64,000 nt of DNA from CAJQQK01 sp049116495 (lineage in GTDB: Bacteria > Pseudomonadota > Alphaproteobacteria > Rhizobiales > Hyphomicrobiaceae), in the NCBI GenBank assembly GCA_049116495.1, contig JAGDYV010000004.1:1-64000 (forward strand), given 5' to 3'. The position numbers and the translations under genes were made by a program. The number at the start of each line of letters is the position of its first letter. Position 1 is the stretch's first letter. The notes below the pieces were generated by a model. It ran no database searches. It was not told where the DNA came from and saw only the letters and a list, made by a program, of their open reading frames with translations. Positions 60,219 through 64,000 of this stretch are shown piece by piece.

Positions 60219-62245
60219 TGGGCGACCTCGATCAGGATGCTGCCGCCGGGCACGACACGAAGGGTGTAGCCAGGTGGTAGCAGCGTTGTTGCGTCGAATT
60301 GAGTGATCACGGCGGGCGTGTTGAGCACGGTGTCGCTTTGTAGCGTTGTGCGATCAACTAAGGCCGTCTCGTGTGGCTCGTCGGCGTTAAACCAAACGGG
60401 GTATTGCGCGCCGGAAGTGGTGTCGCGGTCTCGATTGCTCGGCGCCTTGCGCTCAAGTGGCGTGCGAATCTGCCGGGCAACGACTCGTACGTTGACGATC
60501 TCGATCGCCGCTTCTGGATCGAAGTGGCCATACTTGGTTTTGTGAGAAACGAAGAAGTCATCGCAAAGTTGGTCGGGATCCAGTGTCTTTCTGACGCTGT
60601 CGTCGATGGGAACAGACAGTTCGAAATTCTGTCCAACATAGCGCATGTCGAACGTCGTCGACACGCGTTGCAGCGGCTGCGGAACGTCTTCCCGGGTGAA
60701 CCAGATCGCGGCCTCTTGTTGCAAGCGGTGCATGTGGGCTTCGACATCGGTCAGGGCCTCGGAAAGTGGCGTACGGCAGGTCGCGACAAATGCTTCTTCG
60801 AGATCCGCCGCGGCTACACCTTCCGCACATAAAATACCGGGTGCCGGCGGCACAAGAATGGATGGCATATCGAGTTCACGCGCGACTTCAACGGCATGCA
60901 ATGCACCGGCGCCACCGAAGGCCGTGAGCGTGAAGCGCCTCGGGTCATAGCCGCGTTCGACGGAAACCGCGCGGATGGCGCGCACCATGTTGGAATTAAC
61001 GATGCGGATGATACCGCGCGCGGTCCCAGTGACGCCGAGGCCGAGCTTGTCAGCAATCGTGGCGACGGCCTCTTTAGCCTTGGTTGTGTCTAGCTGCATG
61101 CCGCCGCCGACGAGTTCGGCCGGCAGCCGGCCGAGTACAAGATTGGCGTCCGTCACCGTCGGCTCTGTGCCGCCGAGACCATAGCAGGCGGGACCCGGCA
61201 CGGCGCCGGCACTGCGCGGGCCGACCTTGAGCAACCCGTCCCTGTCGAGATAGGCGATGGAGCCGCCTCCCGCGCCAACAGTGTGGATATCGATCATTGG
61301 CATGCGCACGGGAAAATCAGCGACGTTACGGGCATATGCCACTTCTGCCTGGCATTCTCGGACAAGGCAGACGTCCGTCGACGTGCCGCCCATGTCGAAG
61401 GTGATAAGATTGGTGTGCTGGCTTAGCCGACCAAGTGCGATGGCGCCGATGACACCGGCGGCTGGGCCCGAGAGGGCGGTCCGGATCGGGACGGCGGCGG
61501 CGCGGTCGATGCTCATCAGGCCACCTGAGGATTGGCTGATGCCAATTTTCGCGTCGTGTGCGCGCTCCTTCAAGGTGTCGGCGAGATTGTTCATATAGCG
61601 GCTAACCAACGGTTGCAGGTAGGCGTTCAGGACAGTCGTTGAGAAGCGTTCGTACTCGCGGAATTCAGGTTGGATATCGGACGAGAGCGAGATTTCGATG
61701 TCCGGCAGTTTTTCGCGCAGTGCGTCGCCGACAATCTGCTCATGGCGCGGGTTGAGGAAGGCGAACAAGAAACAGACGGCCACGGCGTCGGCGCCACTCG
61801 CCTTGATTTTCTCGATGACGCCGTCGAGTTCGGCCTTTGCAAGCGGGGTGTCGATCTCGCCTTTGCCATCGATGCGCTCTGTGATCTCGAAGCGCAGCTG
61901 GCGGGCCACCAGCGGTTCAGGGTTGTCGATCTTGAGGTCGTAGATTTTTGGGCGAGTCTGTCGGCCGATTTCGAGAAGGTCGCGGAAACCATCTGTGGTT
62001 ATGAGCGCAACGTTGGCGCCGCGACGTTGGATCAAGGCGTTGGTCGCAACCGTCGTGCCATGGGCAAGAAAGGCGAGGCCATCCGGCATCTCAGGTGCCA
62101 ACGCCTCGATGCCTTGCAGGATGGCCCGGGACGGATCGTCGGGCGTGGAGTTGACTTTATGGACCCAGGTCTCGCCGGAGGCATCGTCGATCAGAAAGAA
62201 GTCGGTGAATGTGCCGCCGACATCCACCCCAAGAATTCTGGACAT
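60215..62245 (-). CDS. hyuA: Hydantoinase A/oxoprolinase family protein
   Basis: The ATP-binding component, 676 residues, working with HyuB to open a cyclic amide or carboxylate with ATP. The phosphate loop is SRILGVDVGGTFTDFFLIDD at the N-terminus. LSGPAAGVIGAIALGRL and ITFDMGGTSTDVCLVREC follow in the central ATPase fold. The later motifs are TVGAGGGSIAYLDRDGLLKV, GPRSAGAVPGPACYGLGGTE and FTLTAFGGAGALHAVEVARE. I chose ATG 62245 (MSRILGVDVGG); the frame open to 62305 adds 20 unlikely residues. The upstream gap is shared with the divergent copper ATPase gene. Confidence 0.94.
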   Translation of the reverse strand: MSRILGVDVGGTFTDFFLIDDASGETWVHKVNSTPDDPSRAILQGIEALAPEMPDGLAFLAHGTTVATNALIQRRGANVALITTDGFRDLLEIGRQTRPKIYDLKIDNPEPLVARQLRFEITERIDGKGEIDTPLAKAELDGVIEKIKASGADAVAVCFLFAFLNPRHEQIVGDALREKLPDIEISLSSDIQPEFREYERFSTTVLNAYLQPLVSRYMNNLADTLKERAHDAKIGISQSSGGLMSIDRAAAVPIRTALSGPAAGVIGAIALGRLSQHTNLITFDMGGTSTDVCLVRECQAEVAYARNVADFPVRMPMIDIHTVGAGGGSIAYLDRDGLLKVGPRSAGAVPGPACYGLGGTEPTVTDANLVLGRLPAELVGGGMQLDTTKAKEAVATIADKLGLGVTGTARGIIRIVNSNMVRAIRAVSVERGYDPRRFTLTAFGGAGALHAVEVARELDMPSILVPPAPGILCAEGVAAADLEEAFVATCRTPLSEALTDVEAHMHRLQQEAAIWFTREDVPQPLQRVSTTFDMRYVGQNFELSVPIDDSVRKTLDPDQLCDDFFVSHKTKYGHFDPEAAIEIVNVRVVARQIRTPLERKAPSNRDRDTTSGAQYPVWFNADEPHETALVDRTTLQSDTVLNTPAVITQFDATTLLPPGYTLRVVPGGSILIEVAQ

Positions 62246-62476
62246 AGTTTGCAGGTTTCCCAACGACGTTGGCGCATGACCAGGCCGATCCGGGTCCAAT
62301 GCCAACGCATGTTCGTACTTTTAACGTGTTCAGCGCGCAAGGGCTTTGCAAACCACCGAAAAACCCGGGTGCGAAAAATTGCCGGTGCGCAAAAGGTAGC
62401 CGGGACGGCGATATCGGTGAACTTGGCCATATGTTGAGCTAAAATGGTCGCGGTCAGCTCGTTTTCACGTTGCCCA

Positions 62477-62507
62477 TTGACCTTCCAGTTAATGGAACGT
62501 CCATATC
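62477..62507 (+). promoter_or_regulatory. Candidate CueR/MerR-type promoter and operator of the copper ATPase
   Basis: TTGACC (62477-62482) is a good -35 element. A near-perfect dyad GACCTTCC-N7-GGAACGTC (62479-62501, one mismatch) fills a 19-base spacer before a weak -10, CATATC (62502-62507). A dyad with such an over-long spacer is the layout of MerR-family activated promoters, and ACCTTCC halves are typical of CueR sites. Transcription would start near 62514. That argues for the ATG at 62539 rather than the in-frame ATG at 62509. No merR-type gene is visible in the window. Confidence 0.55.
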
Positions 62508-62538
62508 CATGTTTCGGCCCAAAGATGGAAATCGGCAC

Positions 62539-64000
62539 ATGATGGCAACGATGACGCAAGACAAGGCGGACGCATCGGATTCGATAAGTGTTCTTCGGGA
62601 TCCGGTGTGCGGCATGAAAGTTGATCGCGAGACGGCGAAGTGGACGTCCACGCACGCGGGCGAGAACTACTACTTCTGCGCGCAACGCTGCCAGCAGAAG
62701 TTCGTGACCGATCCCGAGCAGTATTTAGGTGATCGGCCGCCGTCGGCGCCGATGCCGGAGGGCACGCTTTATACCTGTCCGATGCATCTTGAGGTCGTCG
62801 AGGACAAGCTCATCGACTGTCCGAAATGCGGCATGGCATTGGAACCGATGGGCATCCCGCCACGCGACAGCGGTCCCAATCCTGAGTTGGTTGATTTCTC
62901 GCGACGTTTCAAAATCGGTTTGACGCTGGCGATCCCGCTGTTGATCGTCGCTATGGGGCCTATGGTCGGCCTACCGGTACGAGCGTGGCTCGGCGGCGCG
63001 GCTGCTTGGGTCGAGTTGCTACTGGCAACGCCGGTGGTGATGTGGTGCGGCGCACCGTTCTTCAAGCGCGGCTGGGCCTCAATCGTTCATCGTAGCCCAA
63101 ACATGTGGACGCTGATCGCGCTGGGCGTGGGCGCTGCTTATGGTTTCAGTGTGTTGGCGACGGTCGGGCCGGGCATGTTTCCGGAAACATTGCGCGACGC
63201 CGACGGTCATGTTGGTATCTACTACGAATCTGCCGCTGTCATCATCGTACTCATCCTGCTGGGGCAGCTATTGGAGTTGCGTGCCCGTGAGCGGACCAGT
63301 AGCGCTATTCAGGCGCTGCTCGATCTATCACCTGATATGGCGCGGTTGGTGCGCCCAGACGGGCGGGAAGAGGATGTTCCACTCGATAGTGTTAGGGTTG
63401 GCGACACGCTCCGCGTGCGGCCCGGCGAGAAGGTCCCGGTTGATGGCCTGATCGTCAGCGGTCGCAGTTCGGTGGACGAATCGATGCTGACCGGCGAAGC
63501 GGTGCCGGTCGAGAAAGATATCGGGGATGCCGTCACGGGAGCGACGCTCAACGGCAATGGGTCGCTGATCGTCGAAACGGCGCGTGTCGGAGATGATACA
63601 ACACTTTCAAAGATTGTCGAGATGGTCGTCAATGCGCAGCGTTCGCAGGCGCCGATCCAAAAGCTTGTCGACGTCGTGGCGGCCTGGTTCGTCCCGACGG
63701 TCGTCGCCGTCGCAGTTATTGCGTTCATTGCTTGGGCGACGGTGGGGCCGCAACCGGCCATGGCCTACGCATTGATTGCTGCCGTATCGGTTCTCATCAT
63801 CGCTTGTCCGTGCGCGCTGGGCCTCGCGACGCCGATGTCGATCATGGTTGCGACGGGTCGTGGCGCCCGGGCCGGCGTGTTGATCAAAAACGCCGAGGCG
63901 CTAGAGCGCTTCGCGGCAGTCGACACATTGATCGTCGACAAGACCGGTACGTTGACCGAGGGCAAACCGGAATTGGTGGTCGTCACTGCAATTGGCGATC
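62539..64000 (+). CDS. Copper-type P1B ATPase with YHS and heavy-metal-binding N-terminus (3' end outside window)
   Basis: An ATP-driven exporter of Cu(I) or Ag(I) in the inner membrane; about 487 residues are visible. The N-terminus carries a YHS domain (DPVCGMKV and FCAQRCQQKF) and then a heavy-metal-binding motif (YTCPMHLEVV and CPKCGMALEP) instead of the HMA domains of classical CopA. Membrane helices follow, then the actuator motif LTGEAVPVEK, the transport-site Cys-Pro-Cys in IIACPCALGLATPMS and the phosphorylation site VDKTGTLTEGKP. GGAAA lies about eight bases before ATG 62539; ATG 62542 is equally possible. The gene runs off the window before the ATP-binding domain ends. Confidence 0.93.
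   Translation, partial: MMATMTQDKADASDSISVLRDPVCGMKVDRETAKWTSTHAGENYYFCAQRCQQKFVTDPEQYLGDRPPSAPMPEGTLYTCPMHLEVVEDKLIDCPKCGMALEPMGIPPRDSGPNPELVDFSRRFKIGLTLAIPLLIVAMGPMVGLPVRAWLGGAAAWVELLLATPVVMWCGAPFFKRGWASIVHRSPNMWTLIALGVGAAYGFSVLATVGPGMFPETLRDADGHVGIYYESAAVIIVLILLGQLLELRARERTSSAIQALLDLSPDMARLVRPDGREEDVPLDSVRVGDTLRVRPGEKVPVDGLIVSGRSSVDESMLTGEAVPVEKDIGDAVTGATLNGNGSLIVETARVGDDTTLSKIVEMVVNAQRSQAPIQKLVDVVAAWFVPTVVAVAVIAFIAWATVGPQPAMAYALIAAVSVLIIACPCALGLATPMSIMVATGRGARAGVLIKNAEALERFAAVDTLIVDKTGTLTEGKPELVVVTAIGD

Noticed and set aside
61670..62437. 255-codon plus-strand ORF opposite hyuA
   Set aside because: It mirrors the codon pattern of hyuA, whose ATPase motifs are unmistakable.
1..64000. tRNA, rRNA, CRISPR arrays, insertion sequences and prophage
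   Set aside because: Looked for by eye and none found. Short tRNA-like folds cannot be fully excluded without a covariance search.

Overview
The window looks like chromosome of an alphaproteobacterium, most likely Hyphomicrobiales. This is judged from an ExoY/ExoP/ExoF-type exopolysaccharide (EPS) gene set, mid-50s GC by eye, and dense catabolic flanks. No rRNA, tRNA, CRISPR array, transposase or phage gene was recognised. The species cannot be named from the sequence alone.

Region 1 (1-9.9 kb) is catabolic. It holds the end of a peptide-type ABC importer (fused double ATPase and two permeases) and a minus-strand unit of Rieske protein, small unknown protein and amidohydrolase. A divergent unit of two metallo-beta-lactamase-fold proteins with eroded metal motifs follows, then a short-chain dehydrogenase, a GFA-fold protein and a zinc-independent MDR oxidoreductase. 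A spaced inverted repeat lies between the divergent units.

Region 2 (10.3-46.5 kb) is a large Wzx/Wzy-type EPS locus. It has an initiating sugar-phosphate transferase, a flippase, a polymerase-like membrane protein, a Wzz/BY-kinase-like co-polymerase and an ExoF-like export protein. It also has five glycosyltransferases, a pyruvyl transferase, a CelD/BcsL-like acetyltransferase, two small methyltransferases, a NodB-type deacetylase, a small ExoX-like membrane protein and two secreted glycoside-hydrolase-like proteins. A sugar-nucleotide cassette is embedded in it: RfbF-like cytidylyltransferase, C-methyltransferase, PIG-L deacetylase, RmlC-like epimerase, extended SDR and DUF4910 protein. A LuxR-type regulator whose receiver has lost its phosphorylation residues sits beside the cassette. 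Genes point in both directions with long gaps, so there are probably many small transcription units. Two very short ORFs with excellent ribosome binding sites lie in gaps: 51 aa at 20.8-21.0 kb, and a Cys-rich 45 aa ORF at 43.7 kb that overlaps the acetyltransferase start. A large MscS-family channel gene closes the region.

Region 3 (46.6-62.2 kb) is catabolic again. One unit carries an alpha/beta hydrolase, an MmgE/PrpD protein and an SDR. A plus-strand run carries DUF1177, a luciferase-like monooxygenase, a molybdenum hydroxylase (separate 2Fe-2S subunit, then a fused molybdopterin plus FAD protein with an extra Cys cluster), a second luciferase-like monooxygenase and a CaiB/BaiF CoA-transferase. 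Convergent to it is a HyuA/HyuB pair. Together they suggest breakdown of a heterocyclic or cyclic-amide compound; the substrate is not identifiable here.

Region 4 (62.3-64.0 kb) is the start of a copper-type P1B ATPase. It is preceded by a dyad that fills a 19-base promoter spacer, as in CueR/MerR-controlled promoters.
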